From: Rhizobium sp. CIAT894
Lineage (GTDB): Bacteria; Pseudomonadota; Alphaproteobacteria; Rhizobiales; Rhizobiaceae
NCBI RefSeq assembly: GCF_000172795.2
Contig: NZ_CP020947.1
Coordinates: 2,111,001-2,175,000 of the forward strand
Length of the DNA stretch: 64,000 nt
Direction of reading: 5' to 3'
The position numbers were made by a program, and so were the translations under genes. Within the stretch, counting starts at the first letter, position 1; each line of letters begins with the position of its first letter. Below the pieces are notes generated by a model that searched no databases, was not told the origin of the DNA, and saw only the letters and a program-made list of their open reading frames with translations. Below, in pieces: positions 8,739 to 17,265 of this stretch.

Positions 8739-8797
8739 TTGATATTTCAATGCCGACTTGTCTTCGGCTTTTCGCCGTGCGACAAGGTGATATATCA
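8739..8797. promoter_or_regulatory. Two candidate GntR operators
   Basis: TTGATATTTCAA (8739-8750) has palindromic ends, and TGATATATCA (8788-8797) is a perfect 10-bp palindrome. Both lie upstream of the GntR gene at 8819. FadR-type GntR proteins bind short AT-centred palindromes and often control their own genes. The function as operators is inferred. Confidence 0.5.
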
Positions 8798-8818
8798 GAT
8801 CGGCAGCGGATTTTCAGC

Positions 8819-9433
8819 ATGCAGACCTCACAGAGCCATCTTGCCTATCTTGCGCTGGAACACCTGATCGTCACACTGGCGGTGAAGCCCGGAGCACTCG
8901 TCACCGAAAAGCAGCTGATCGATATGGCCGGCCATGGGCGGACGCCGGTGCGCGAGGCCATTCAGAAGCTCGCCTGGCAGGGGCTGATCTTGGTAAAGCC
9001 GCGCGTCGGGCTGCAGATTGCCGAGATCGCGCCGGAGGATCATGGCAATGTCATGCAGGTGCGCCGTGAACTGGAGCCGATCGCGGCAAGCCTCGTTGCC
9101 GAGCATGCCACGGACGAGCAGCGCGGGCGCCTCGGCGACTGCGCCCGGGCGATGGACAAATGCGCCGCCACGGGCGATCTCGCCGGCTTCTTTGCCGCCG
9201 ACAAGGCCTTCGACGAAATCCTCGAAGAGGCCTGCCCGAATGGTTTTATCACCGCGGCGCTCGGCCCGGTGCAGACGCATTCGCGTCGCCTCTGGTACTC
9301 CACCGCAAACCCGGAGCGAATGGATCGCGCCATCGCATTGCATGTCGCTGTCATCCAGGCCATCCACCGAGGCAGGCCGGATGGGGCGCGCGCCGCCATG
9401 GCGGTGCTGATCGACTATCTCGCCCAGACATAA
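8819..9433 (+). CDS. GntR-family transcriptional regulator with FCD domain
   Basis: With the ATG at 8819 the protein has 204 residues. The N-terminal winged helix-turn-helix contains LVTEKQLIDMAGHGRTPVREAIQKLAWQGLI (about residues 27-57), and the C-terminal all-helical FCD ligand domain follows (RRELEPIAASLVAEHA onward). An earlier in-frame ATG at 8750 would add 23 residues but would place the palindromic operator inside the gene. No metabolic gene is adjacent on the same strand, so its target beyond itself is unknown. It is convergent with fpr. Confidence 0.85.
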   Translation: MQTSQSHLAYLALEHLIVTLAVKPGALVTEKQLIDMAGHGRTPVREAIQKLAWQGLILVKPRVGLQIAEIAPEDHGNVMQVRRELEPIAASLVAEHATDEQRGRLGDCARAMDKCAATGDLAGFFAADKAFDEILEEACPNGFITAALGPVQTHSRRLWYSTANPERMDRAIALHVAVIQAIHRGRPDGARAAMAVLIDYLAQT

Positions 9434-9459
9434 AAACGGCCCCGTTTCCGGAGCCGTTG
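9434..9459 (-). terminator. Terminator of the ferredoxin-NADP reductase gene
   Basis: AACGGC and GCCGTT arms (9435-9440 and 9453-9458) enclose a GC-rich centre. On the minus strand the hairpin is followed by TTTTTA. It lies 25 bases past the fpr stop codon and overlaps the end of the convergent GntR gene region. Confidence 0.7.
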
Positions 9460-9483
9460 TCAGGTCTGATTGTCGGAAAAACC

Positions 9484-10296
9484 TCAGCCGACGAAAGCGC
9501 GCTCGATGACGAATTCGGCGGGTTTACTGTTGGCGCCTTCGTTGAGGCCGGCCTTTTCGAGCAGTTCCTTGGTGTCCTTCAGCATGGCCGAGGAGCCGCA
9601 GATCATGCCGCGGTCGATCGCCGGGTCGAGCGGCGGTACGCCGAGATCGGTAAACAGCTTGCCCGACGAGATCAGGTCGGTGATGCGGCCGCGATATTCG
9701 AAATCCTCGCGCGTGACGGTCGCATAATGGCGCAGCTTGTCGCCGACCACTTCCTTCAGCAGCTCGTCATTCTGGATCTCGTTGACGAGGTCGAAGCCGT
9801 ATTGCAGCTCGGCGACATCGCGGGTGGTATGGGTGAGGATGACTTCCTCGAACTTCTCATAGGTCTCGGGATCGCGGATCAGGCTGGCGAAAGGCGCAAC
9901 GCCCGTTCCCGTCGAGAACATGTAGAGACGACGGCCTGGTGTCAGCGCATCGAGCACCAGCGTGCCGGTCGGCTTTTTGCGCATCAGCACCTGATCGCCC
10001 GGCTTGATCGCCTGCAGATGCGAGGTCAGCGGGCCATCCGGCACCTTGATCGAGAAGAATTCGAGCTCTTCAGCCCAGGCGGGGCTGGCGATCGAATAGG
10101 CGCGGAACACCGGCTTGCCTTCGACCATCAGGCCGATCATCGCGAATTCGCCGGAACGGAAACGGAAGCCCTGCGGCCGGGTCATCGTGAAGCGGAAGAG
10201 CCGGTCGGTGTAATGTGTGACATCAATCACCGTCTCGGCATAGACGCCGGCAGGGATGGACGAGGCGAAGTCTTCGGTCTTTGCAGGCGCGTTCAT
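9484..10296 (-). CDS. fpr: Ferredoxin--NADP(+) reductase
   Basis: A 270-residue flavoprotein. The N-terminal FAD domain carries RFTMTRPQGFRFRSGEF (FAD-binding RxxS-like motif with FRSGEF) and the Y-S pair in VFRAYSIASP. The NADP domain has FSTGTGVAPFASLIRDP and, near the C-terminus, MICGSSAMLKDTKELLE, ending in ERAFVG as in bacterial Fpr proteins. It transfers electrons between NADPH and ferredoxin or flavodoxin in the cytoplasm. It is transcribed away from pcs. The length matches the bacterial subclass I enzyme. Confidence 0.93.
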   Translation of the reverse strand: MNAPAKTEDFASSIPAGVYAETVIDVTHYTDRLFRFTMTRPQGFRFRSGEFAMIGLMVEGKPVFRAYSIASPAWAEELEFFSIKVPDGPLTSHLQAIKPGDQVLMRKKPTGTLVLDALTPGRRLYMFSTGTGVAPFASLIRDPETYEKFEEVILTHTTRDVAELQYGFDLVNEIQNDELLKEVVGDKLRHYATVTREDFEYRGRITDLISSGKLFTDLGVPPLDPAIDRGMICGSSAMLKDTKELLEKAGLNEGANSKPAEFVIERAFVG

Positions 10297-10656
10297 TTCG
10301 GTAGCGGATCCCGTATTCGTCGGATGAGCTGTCGGATTGTGAGCGAGATATTACAAATCCGGCCGGAATTAAAGGCATTCCATTCCACGCGACGGTTCAG
10401 AAGGGAAATATGCATGCCATTGTCAGGATTCAATGGGGAGCAGGGGGCAGGCGGGGAATGTCGTATTTCCCGCTGGCGAAGCCCGGCAAAGGATGCATAT
10501 TAGAGCGGCGCGCCTGACCTGGAGACCGGTTTTCGGCAAAAACGGTGCGACAACAAAGACCTACGGCGTCGGGACCCGATTCAGGATCAGTGTCCGGCGC
10601 TATGTGGCGAATAACGATGCTTGCCGGGGCGAGCGCGATAGGGCGGTCGGGGGAAT
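10297..10656. other. Divergent intergenic region between fpr and pcs
   Basis: These 360 bases contain no credible gene. The ORFs crossing them are low-complexity shadows. It must hold promoters for both flanking genes, but I could not assign them. Around 10515-10560 there is a GTGCGACAAC...AAAGACCT stretch that weakly resembles the rhizobial repeat seen at 59164-59268 and may be a decayed relative. Confidence 0.5.
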
Positions 10657-11385
10657 ATGAAGATTTTCAACTACAAGCGCGTTCCTTACGCGGAGATGCG
10701 CGCCTTCTCAGTCCATATCCTTACGGCCTCCGGCTCCTTCCTTGCCTTTCTCGGTGTCGTTGCCGCCGCCGAGCACCGCTTTATCGACATGTTCTGGTGG
10801 CTGGGCCTTGCCCTTCTGGTCGACGGCATAGACGGGCCGATCGCCCGCAAGGTGCGCGTCAAGGAAGTGCTGCCGAACTGGTCGGGCGATACGCTCGACA
10901 ATATCATCGATTACGTCACCTATGTGCTCTTGCCGGCCTTCGCGCTCTATCAGAGCGGCATGATCGGCGAGCCCTGGTCCTTCGCAGCCGCCGGCATGAT
11001 CGTCGTTTCCAGCGCCATCTATTATGCCGATATGGGCATGAAGACGGACGAGTATTTTTTCTCCGGCTTCCCGGTCGTCTGGAACATGATCGTCTTCACC
11101 CTGTTCGTCATCGATGCCAGCGCCACGACCGCGCTTGCCGTCGTCATCGTCTCGGTGGTGCTGACCTTCCTGCCGATCAATTTTCTGCACCCGGTCCGGG
11201 TCAAGAGGCTGCGCCCGCTCAATCTCGGCGTCTTCTTGCTGTGGTCGGCGCTCGGCATTCTTTCGCTGCTGATGCATTTCGACACGCCCGAATGGGCGCT
11301 CATTCTCTTTATCGTGACCGGGATCTATCTTTACGTCATCGGCGCGGTGCTGCAATTTTTCCCCGCTCTTGGACGCCAAGCTTAG
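10657..11385 (+). CDS. pcs: Phosphatidylcholine synthase
   Basis: A 242-residue inner-membrane protein that condenses CDP-diacylglycerol with choline to make phosphatidylcholine, a pathway known from rhizobia and their relatives. The CDP-alcohol phosphotransferase motif is complete: D59-G60-xx-A63-R64, then G77-xxx-D81-xxx-D85. About eight hydrophobic helices span the rest. The start MKIFNYKRVPYAEMRAFSVH matches the family N-terminus. Phosphatidylcholine is needed for normal rhizobial symbiosis and stress tolerance. A quinone oxidoreductase follows 9 bases downstream. Confidence 0.95.
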   Translation: MKIFNYKRVPYAEMRAFSVHILTASGSFLAFLGVVAAAEHRFIDMFWWLGLALLVDGIDGPIARKVRVKEVLPNWSGDTLDNIIDYVTYVLLPAFALYQSGMIGEPWSFAAAGMIVVSSAIYYADMGMKTDEYFFSGFPVVWNMIVFTLFVIDASATTALAVVIVSVVLTFLPINFLHPVRVKRLRPLNLGVFLLWSALGILSLLMHFDTPEWALILFIVTGIYLYVIGAVLQFFPALGRQA

Positions 11386-11394
11386 GATAGGCAG

Positions 11395-12375
11395 ATGACC
11401 AAAACGCAGGCGGTTTCATTTTCGAGGACGGGCGGGCCGGAGGTTTTCGACCATGTCGAGGTCGATCTTCCCCCGCCGGCGGCCGGTGAGGTGCAGATCA
11501 GGCAGACGGCGGTCGGCCTCAACTTCATCGACGTCTATTTCCGCAACGGCACCTACAAGGCGCCGCATCTGCCCTTCGTCACCGGCAAGGAGGGCGCCGG
11601 CACCGTGACGGCCGTCGGCCCCGCTGTCACGGATTTCAAGCTCGGCGATCGTGTCGCCTATGCCAGCGCCGACGGCGCTTACAGCACTGAGCGCAATATC
11701 GAGGTCCGGCATCTCGTGCATGTGCCTGACGGCATAGAGCTCGAAACGGCAGCGGCGATGATGCTGAAGGGCATGACGGCGGAATATCTGCTCAATCGCA
11801 CCTTCAAGGTAGGTCCTGAGACCGTGCTGCTGTTCCATGCTGCCGCCGGCGGCGTCGGGCTGATTGCCGGCCAATGGGCAAAGGCGCTCGGCGCCACCGT
11901 CATCGGCACGGCGGGCTCTGAGGAAAAGGTCGAACTGGCGCTCGCCCATGGCTATGACCATGTGATCAATTACAAGACCGATGATTTCGTTCAGCGGGTC
12001 CGCGAGATAACGAGCGGCAAGGGCGTCGATGTCGTCTATGATTCGATCGGTCGCGATACTTTTCCACAGTCGCTCGATTGCCTGAAGCCGCGCGGCCTGT
12101 TTGCCTCTTTCGGCCAATCCTCAGGGCCGATCGAGAATTTCACCCTCGCGGCGCTGGCCCAGAAGGGGTCGCTGTTTGCGACACGGCCGACGCTCTTCAC
12201 CTATATCGCCGCGCGCCAGGAACTGATCGACAGCGCCAAAGCGCTATTTGATATTGTGCAAAGCAACAAAGTGCGTATCAATATCAATCAAACCTATCCG
12301 TTACGTGAGGTTGGGCAGGCTCACGCGGATCTGGAAACAAGAAAAACAACAGGAACGACGCTGCTGATTCCATGA
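11395..12375 (+). CDS. NADPH:quinone oxidoreductase (zeta-crystallin-like)
   Basis: A 326-residue zinc-independent medium-chain dehydrogenase/reductase. The N-terminal GroES-like domain has GLNFIDVYFRNGTY (about residues 40-53) and GKEGAGTVTAVGP. The Rossmann fold has the AAAGGVGLIAGQWAKALGA NADPH motif (about residues 148-166). This is typical of Qor, which reduces quinones with NADPH. It closely follows pcs and is probably co-transcribed with it. The physiological substrate is not known. Confidence 0.9.
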   Translation: MTKTQAVSFSRTGGPEVFDHVEVDLPPPAAGEVQIRQTAVGLNFIDVYFRNGTYKAPHLPFVTGKEGAGTVTAVGPAVTDFKLGDRVAYASADGAYSTERNIEVRHLVHVPDGIELETAAAMMLKGMTAEYLLNRTFKVGPETVLLFHAAAGGVGLIAGQWAKALGATVIGTAGSEEKVELALAHGYDHVINYKTDDFVQRVREITSGKGVDVVYDSIGRDTFPQSLDCLKPRGLFASFGQSSGPIENFTLAALAQKGSLFATRPTLFTYIAARQELIDSAKALFDIVQSNKVRININQTYPLREVGQAHADLETRKTTGTTLLIP

Positions 12376-12414
12376 GATCCGAACGGACCGGTTGGCAGAA
12401 GAAATGAGGGGAAC

Positions 12415-13983
12415 GTGTCGCCATTGAATGTGCCGGATTCCGGTGCGTTATTATCCGTCCAGAAGCTGACGAAGTTTTTCGGTGGCTTTGCCGCCTGCAA
12501 TGAAATCGATCTGGATATTGCGCCGGGCGAAATTCACGCGCTTCTCGGCGAAAACGGTGCAGGCAAATCCACACTGGTGAAAATGCTGTTCGGCGTTCTG
12601 GAGCCGACCAACGGACATATCCTCTGGCAGGGCCAGCCGGTTGCGATCACCTCGCCGGGGGAAGCGCGCAAGCACGGCATCGGCATGGTCTTCCAGCATT
12701 TTTCGCTGTTCGAGGCGCTGACGGTTGCCGAAAACATCGCATTGTCGCTCGATGACGCAATCCCGATCGACAGGATCGCCGAAGAGGCGAGGGCGCTGTC
12801 GCAAGCCTACGGCCTGCCGCTCGATCCGCATGCCCATGTCGCCGATCTCTCGGTCGGCGAGCGCCAGCGCATCGAAATCGTCCGTGCGCTGCTGCAGAAC
12901 CCGAAGCTGATCATCCTCGACGAGCCGACCTCGGTGCTGACGCCGCAGGAGGCCGACAGGCTGTTCGAAACGCTGTTCAAGCTGCGCGCCGAAGGGCGTT
13001 CGGTCCTCTATATCAGTCACCGCCTGGAAGAGGTGCAGCGCATCTGCGATCGCGCCACGGTGCTGCGCCACGGCCGCGTCACCGGCGCCTGCGATCCGAA
13101 ACAGGAAACGCCGGCCTCACTCGCCCGTATGATGGTTGGCAGCGAGGTGGCGGCCGTCACACATCCCGAGCGCAGCGACAAGGGCGAGGTGCAGCTTGCC
13201 GTCGCCAATCTCTCCGTCGCCGCCCGCACTCCTTTCGCCATGCCGCTGCGCGATGTCTCGATGACGGTGCGCTCCGGCGAGATCCTCGCCATCGCCGGCG
13301 TTGCCGGCAACGGCCAGAGCGAACTTTTCGATGCTTTGTCCGGCGAATATCCCGTTGCTTCGGCCGAGGCGATCGTCATCCGCAAGAAGCCTGTAGGCAC
13401 CGAGGGCATCACCGCCCGCCGTCTGCTCGGCGCCGGTTTCGTGCCGGAGGAACGGCACGGCCATGCCGCCGTCTCCGCCATGAAACTGTCCGACAATCTG
13501 GTGCTGGCCCGCAGCCAGTCCGACCGCAAGGCCTTTCTCGGCCTGCTCGGCATCATCCGCCAGGGTGCTGTGAAATCCGCGGCGCGGCGCATTTCCGAAG
13601 CGATGGATGTCCGCAAGAGCGGCGATGATCCGGCCGCCGGCTCGCTTTCCGGCGGCAATCTGCAAAAATTCATCGTCGGCCGCGAGCTGGACCGCCAGCC
13701 GGCGGTGCTCGTCGTCAACCAGCCGACCTGGGGTGTGGATGCCGGGGCTGCAAGCCGCATTCGCCAAGCCCTCGTCGATCTTGCCAGAAACGGTTCGGCC
13801 GTCGTCGTCATCAGCCAGGATCTCGACGAGATCTTCGAAGTGGCGACCGATATTGCCGTGATCTCCGAAGGCCGTCTTTCCCGCCCGTTCCCATCAGGCG
13901 AACTGACACGGGAGAAGATCGGCCTGCTGATGGGCGGCCTGCATGAGAGCAGCTCTGCCCCGGAGGCGCCTCATGCTCATTAA
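12415..13983 (+). CDS. ABC transporter ATP-binding protein, nucleoside/BMP type (YufO-like)
   Basis: A 522-residue protein with two fused ATPase domains. The first has GENGAGKS and LSVGERQR with ILDEPTSVL. The second has the degenerate GVAGNGQSE and LSGGNLQK with LVVNQPTWGVD. This is the layout of ATPases of BMP-family nucleoside importers and sugar importers. The start is a GTG at 12415 behind a GAGGGGA ribosome site. Its last codons lie within a 22-bp tandem duplication shared with the start of the next gene. It energises the two permeases that follow. Confidence 0.9.
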   Translation: MSPLNVPDSGALLSVQKLTKFFGGFAACNEIDLDIAPGEIHALLGENGAGKSTLVKMLFGVLEPTNGHILWQGQPVAITSPGEARKHGIGMVFQHFSLFEALTVAENIALSLDDAIPIDRIAEEARALSQAYGLPLDPHAHVADLSVGERQRIEIVRALLQNPKLIILDEPTSVLTPQEADRLFETLFKLRAEGRSVLYISHRLEEVQRICDRATVLRHGRVTGACDPKQETPASLARMMVGSEVAAVTHPERSDKGEVQLAVANLSVAARTPFAMPLRDVSMTVRSGEILAIAGVAGNGQSELFDALSGEYPVASAEAIVIRKKPVGTEGITARRLLGAGFVPEERHGHAAVSAMKLSDNLVLARSQSDRKAFLGLLGIIRQGAVKSAARRISEAMDVRKSGDDPAAGSLSGGNLQKFIVGRELDRQPAVLVVNQPTWGVDAGAASRIRQALVDLARNGSAVVVISQDLDEIFEVATDIAVISEGRLSRPFPSGELTREKIGLLMGGLHESSSAPEAPHAH

Positions 13984-14006
13984 AGAGGCGCCTCATGCGC
14001 ATTGAA
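13963..14006 (+). repeat. 22-bp tandem duplication at a gene junction
   Basis: Positions 13963-13984 and 13985-14006 match at 20 of 22 bases (unit begins GAGGCGCCTCATGC). The first copy encodes the ATPase end E-A-P-H-A-H-stop. The second copy would encode the same end with a TGA stop, and also contains the permease ATG at 13995. Confidence 0.9.
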
Positions 14007-15080
14007 CTCGAAAAACGTCCCGACGTCTCGAAGCTCTACGCTTTCGTCTCGCCGCTCCTGGCCCTCGTCCTGACGCTCGCCTTCGGCGCCATCATGTTTG
14101 CCATGCTCGGCAAGGACCCGGTCGAGGCGCTCGATGCATTCTTCGTCGAGCCGCTGCTCGAGGTCTGGTCACTGCACGAACTGGCGATCAAGGCGGCACC
14201 CCTGATCCTGATCGCCGTCGGTCTGGCCGTCTGTTATCGTTCGAACAACTGGAATATCGGCGCCGAAGGCCAGTTCACCATCGGCGCCATCACCGGCTCC
14301 TATATCCCGATCGTCTTCTACGACTGGCATTCGCCGCTGGTGCTGCCGCTGATGCTGCTTCTCGGGGCGCTCGGCGGTGCGCTGTTCGCCGCCATTCCGG
14401 CGCTGCTCAAGGCGCATTTCAACACCAATGAAATCCTGACATCGCTGATGCTGGTCTATATCGCCCAGCTCTTCCTCGACTGGTTGATTCGCGGCGCCTG
14501 GCGAGACCCGAAAGGCTTCAACTTTCCGGTCTCGCGCGATTTCGCACCGGAAGCGGTGCTGCCGGCGATCTGGGAAGAGTCGGGCCGCGCCCATTGGGCC
14601 TTCATCTTCGCCATTGCCGCGGCGATCGGCGTCTGGTTCATGCTGCGTTACACGCTGAAAGGCTTCGAGATCGTCGTGCTCGGCCAGTCGGAGCGGGCAG
14701 GGCGCTTTGCCGGCTTCTCGTCGAAGAAGATGATCTGGTTCAGCTTTCTCTTTTCGGGCGCGCTTGCCGGTCTTGCCGGGATATCGGAGGTCTCCGGCTC
14801 GATCGGCCACCTGCAGCCGGCGATCTCGCCGGGCTATGGCTTCACCGCCATCATCGTCGCCTTTCTCGGCCGCCTCAATCCGCTCGGCATCATCGCATCG
14901 GGCCTGGTGCTGGCGCTCACCTATCTCGGCGGTGAGGCGGCACAGCTGTCGCTCGGCGTTTCCGACAAGGTCACCCGCGTCTTCCAGGGCCTGCTGCTCT
15001 TCTTCGTGCTCTCCTGCGATACGCTGATCTATTACAAAATCCGCATCGTGTGGTCGCGGCTGAGAGGTGGGGCCGCATGA
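13995..15080 (+). CDS. ABC transporter permease, nucleoside/BMP type (YufP-like)
   Basis: A 361-residue polytopic membrane protein with about nine or ten hydrophobic helices. It carries the family segments AVGLAVCYRSNNWNIGAEGQ (about residues 74-93) and GYGFTAIIVAFLGRLNPLGI near residues 277-296, typical of permeases paired with BMP-type binding proteins. The ATG at 13995 lies in the second copy of a 22-bp duplication with GAGG upstream. The stop overlaps the next permease's start (ATGA at 15077). Confidence 0.9.
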   Translation: MRIELEKRPDVSKLYAFVSPLLALVLTLAFGAIMFAMLGKDPVEALDAFFVEPLLEVWSLHELAIKAAPLILIAVGLAVCYRSNNWNIGAEGQFTIGAITGSYIPIVFYDWHSPLVLPLMLLLGALGGALFAAIPALLKAHFNTNEILTSLMLVYIAQLFLDWLIRGAWRDPKGFNFPVSRDFAPEAVLPAIWEESGRAHWAFIFAIAAAIGVWFMLRYTLKGFEIVVLGQSERAGRFAGFSSKKMIWFSFLFSGALAGLAGISEVSGSIGHLQPAISPGYGFTAIIVAFLGRLNPLGIIASGLVLALTYLGGEAAQLSLGVSDKVTRVFQGLLLFFVLSCDTLIYYKIRIVWSRLRGGAA

Positions 15081-15997
15081 GCATCTTCGAAGCCATTCTG
15101 CTGACTGTCATCACCGCCTCGACGCCACTCGTCATCGCCGCCCTCGGCGAACTCGTGACCGAGCGCTCCGGCGTTCTGAACCTTGGTGTCGAAGGCATGA
15201 TGATCATGGGCGCGGTCGCCGCCTTTGCCGGCGCGCAGATGTCGGGTTCGCCCTATGTCGGCATCGTCTGCGGCATTGCCTCAGGCGCGCTTTTCTCGCT
15301 GCTGTTTGCCTTCCTGACCTTGACGCTGGTGGCGAACCAGGTGGCGACGGGACTGGCGCTCACCCTTCTCGGCCTCGGTGTGTCGGGCATGCTCGGCGAA
15401 GCCTATGTCAGCGTTCCCGGCATCCGGCTGGAAGAGATCGTCATTCCCTTGCTGTCGGACATTCCCGTGATCGGCCACGTGCTCTTCAGGCAGGATCTGA
15501 TCTTCTACCTGTCGATTGCGCTTGTCGTCGGCGTCAGCTGGTTCCTGTTCCGCAGCCGGAGCGGGCTGAAGCTGAGAGCGATCGGCGACAATCACGGCTC
15601 GGCCCATGCGCTCGGCATTAACGTCATCCGCACGCGCTACCTGGCGGTGATGTTCGGCGGCGCCTGCGCCGGTCTTGCCGGGGCGCAGCTTTCGCTCGTC
15701 TACACGCCGCAATGGGCAGAGAACATGTCGGCCGGCCGCGGCTGGATCACGCTGGCGCTTGTCGTTTTCGCCTCCTGGCGGCCCTGGCGGGTCTTTGCCG
15801 GCGGTTATCTCTTCGGCGCAGTCACCATCCTGCAGCTGCACGCGCAGGCCTTCGGCCTCGGCATTCCCGCGCAGTTCCTTTCGATGCTGCCCTATGCCGC
15901 GACTATTGTGGTTCTCATCATCATTTCTCATAATCGGCGTACGACGTTGATCAACACGCCCGCGTCGCTCGGAAAAGCCTTCGTACCGGAGCGATGA
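15077..15997 (+). CDS. ABC transporter permease, nucleoside/BMP type (YufQ-like)
   Basis: With the ATG at 15077 (GAGGTGG upstream, overlapping the previous stop) the protein has 306 residues. The N-terminal STPLVIAALGELVTERSGVL and NLGVEGMMIMGA segments are diagnostic of the second permease in BMP-type nucleoside importers. RLKAIGDN-type and ARYLAVMFGGA-like cytoplasmic loop sequences follow. An upstream TTG/GTG extension is not needed. It pairs with the 13995 permease. Confidence 0.92.
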   Translation: MSIFEAILLTVITASTPLVIAALGELVTERSGVLNLGVEGMMIMGAVAAFAGAQMSGSPYVGIVCGIASGALFSLLFAFLTLTLVANQVATGLALTLLGLGVSGMLGEAYVSVPGIRLEEIVIPLLSDIPVIGHVLFRQDLIFYLSIALVVGVSWFLFRSRSGLKLRAIGDNHGSAHALGINVIRTRYLAVMFGGACAGLAGAQLSLVYTPQWAENMSAGRGWITLALVVFASWRPWRVFAGGYLFGAVTILQLHAQAFGLGIPAQFLSMLPYAATIVVLIIISHNRRTTLINTPASLGKAFVPER

Positions 15998-16045
15998 AGC
16001 AACAACAAAGACGGGTTTCCCAACTTCAAACCAACAGGGGTTACT

Positions 16046-17122
16046 ATGAAGAAGTTAGCACTTACACTCGCCGCCTCGGCTGCCGCCGTGATCGGCATCT
16101 CGTCTGCCGCACAGGCCGCTGACAAGACGAAGGTCTGCTTCGTCTATGTCGGTTCGCACACCGATGGCGGTTATTCGCAGGCCCACGATCTCGGCCGCCA
16201 GCAGGTCCAGGCCGAATTCGGCGACAAGATCGAAACGCCTTACCTCGAAAACGTGCCGGAAGGCCCGGATGCCGAGCGCGCCATCGAACGCCTTGCCCGC
16301 TCCGGTTGCAAGTTGATCTTCACCACATCCTTCGGCTTCATGGATGCGACCGTCAAGGTCGCCGCCAAATTCCCGAAGGTCAAGTTCGAGCACGGCACCG
16401 GCTATAAGGCCGGCCCCAATCTCGCCACCTACAATTCGCGCTTCTATGAAGGCCGCTACATCCTCGGCCAGATCGCTGCGAAGACTTCGAAGAATCATGG
16501 TGCCGCCTACATCGCCTCCTTCCCGATTCCGGAAGTTGTGATGGGCATCAACTCCTTCGAGCAGGGCGCCAAGTCGATCGATCCGAGCTTCAAGCTGAAG
16601 GTCATCTGGGTCAACACCTGGTTCGACCCGGGCAAGGAAGCCGATGCCGCCAAGGCCATGGTCGACCAGGGCGTCGACGTCTTGACCCAGCACACCGACA
16701 CGACAGCGCCGATGCAGGTTGCCGAAGAACGCGGCATCCATGCCTTCGGTCAAGCATCCGACATGATCGCGGCCGGCCCGAAGGCGCAGCTGACGGCGAT
16801 CGTCGACACCTGGGGCAACTACTACTCCAAGCGCGTGCACGCGCTTCTCGACGGCACCTGGAAGTCCGAGCAGAGCTGGGACGGCCTGAAGGACGGCATC
16901 CTGAAGATGGCGCCCTATACCAACATGCCTGACGACGTGAAGAAAATGGCCGAGGAAACCGAAGCCAAGATCAAGTCTGGCGAGCTGCATCCCTTCACCG
17001 GCCCGATCAACAAGCAGGACGGCACGCCCTGGCTGAAGGCCGGCGAGAAGGCCGATGACGGCACGCTGCTCGGCATGAATTTCTATGTCGAAGGCGTCGA
17101 CGACAAGCTGCCGGCGCAATAA
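16046..17122 (+). CDS. BMP-family ABC transporter substrate-binding protein
   Basis: A 358-residue periplasmic protein with a clear signal peptide (MKKLALTLAASAAAVIG, cleavage after AQA near residue 24). The mature part has the PBP1/BMP features VGSHTDGGYSQAHDLGR, NVPEGPDAERAIERLA and FGQASDMIAAGPKAQLT. BMP proteins bind nucleosides or purine bases in characterised cases, so the whole set is probably a nucleoside or purine importer. The exact ligand is not visible. It is the last gene of the operon and is followed by a strong terminator. Confidence 0.9.
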   Translation: MKKLALTLAASAAAVIGISSAAQAADKTKVCFVYVGSHTDGGYSQAHDLGRQQVQAEFGDKIETPYLENVPEGPDAERAIERLARSGCKLIFTTSFGFMDATVKVAAKFPKVKFEHGTGYKAGPNLATYNSRFYEGRYILGQIAAKTSKNHGAAYIASFPIPEVVMGINSFEQGAKSIDPSFKLKVIWVNTWFDPGKEADAAKAMVDQGVDVLTQHTDTTAPMQVAEERGIHAFGQASDMIAAGPKAQLTAIVDTWGNYYSKRVHALLDGTWKSEQSWDGLKDGILKMAPYTNMPDDVKKMAEETEAKIKSGELHPFTGPINKQDGTPWLKAGEKADDGTLLGMNFYVEGVDDKLPAQ

Positions 17123-17145
17123 GTCGTCTTCAATTCGCGAGTGCG

Positions 17146-17175
17146 AAGGGCGCCCCTTGTGGGCGCTCTTTTTTT
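17146..17175 (+). terminator. Rho-independent terminator of the BMP operon
   Basis: An inverted repeat, AAGGGCGCCC / GGGCGCTCTT, with a CTTGT loop, is followed by a run of T residues to 17175. It lies 24 bases past the stop codon. Confidence 0.88.
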
Positions 17176-17211
17176 GCTGCGGTGCATCCGAAGATTCTGA
17201 TTTACAAAAGT

Positions 17212-17225
17212 AATACTATATGATT
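17212..17225. promoter_or_regulatory. Candidate operator of the ytf cluster
   Basis: AAT-AC-TATA-TG-ATT forms an AAT-N2-TATA-N2-ATT palindromic frame 40 bases upstream of the ytfQ start. FadR-subfamily GntR regulators bind sites of this size and AT-centred shape, and a GntR gene ends the same cluster at 21959. The link is inferred. Confidence 0.4.
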
Positions 17226-17265
17226 TTTTGACCCTGCGCCGCGAGATGCGGCTTGGGAGGAAATC

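Noticed and set aside
9160..10503. A 447-codon open frame on the plus strand
   Set aside because: Overlaps the GntR gene in another frame and fpr in antisense; composition is non-coding.
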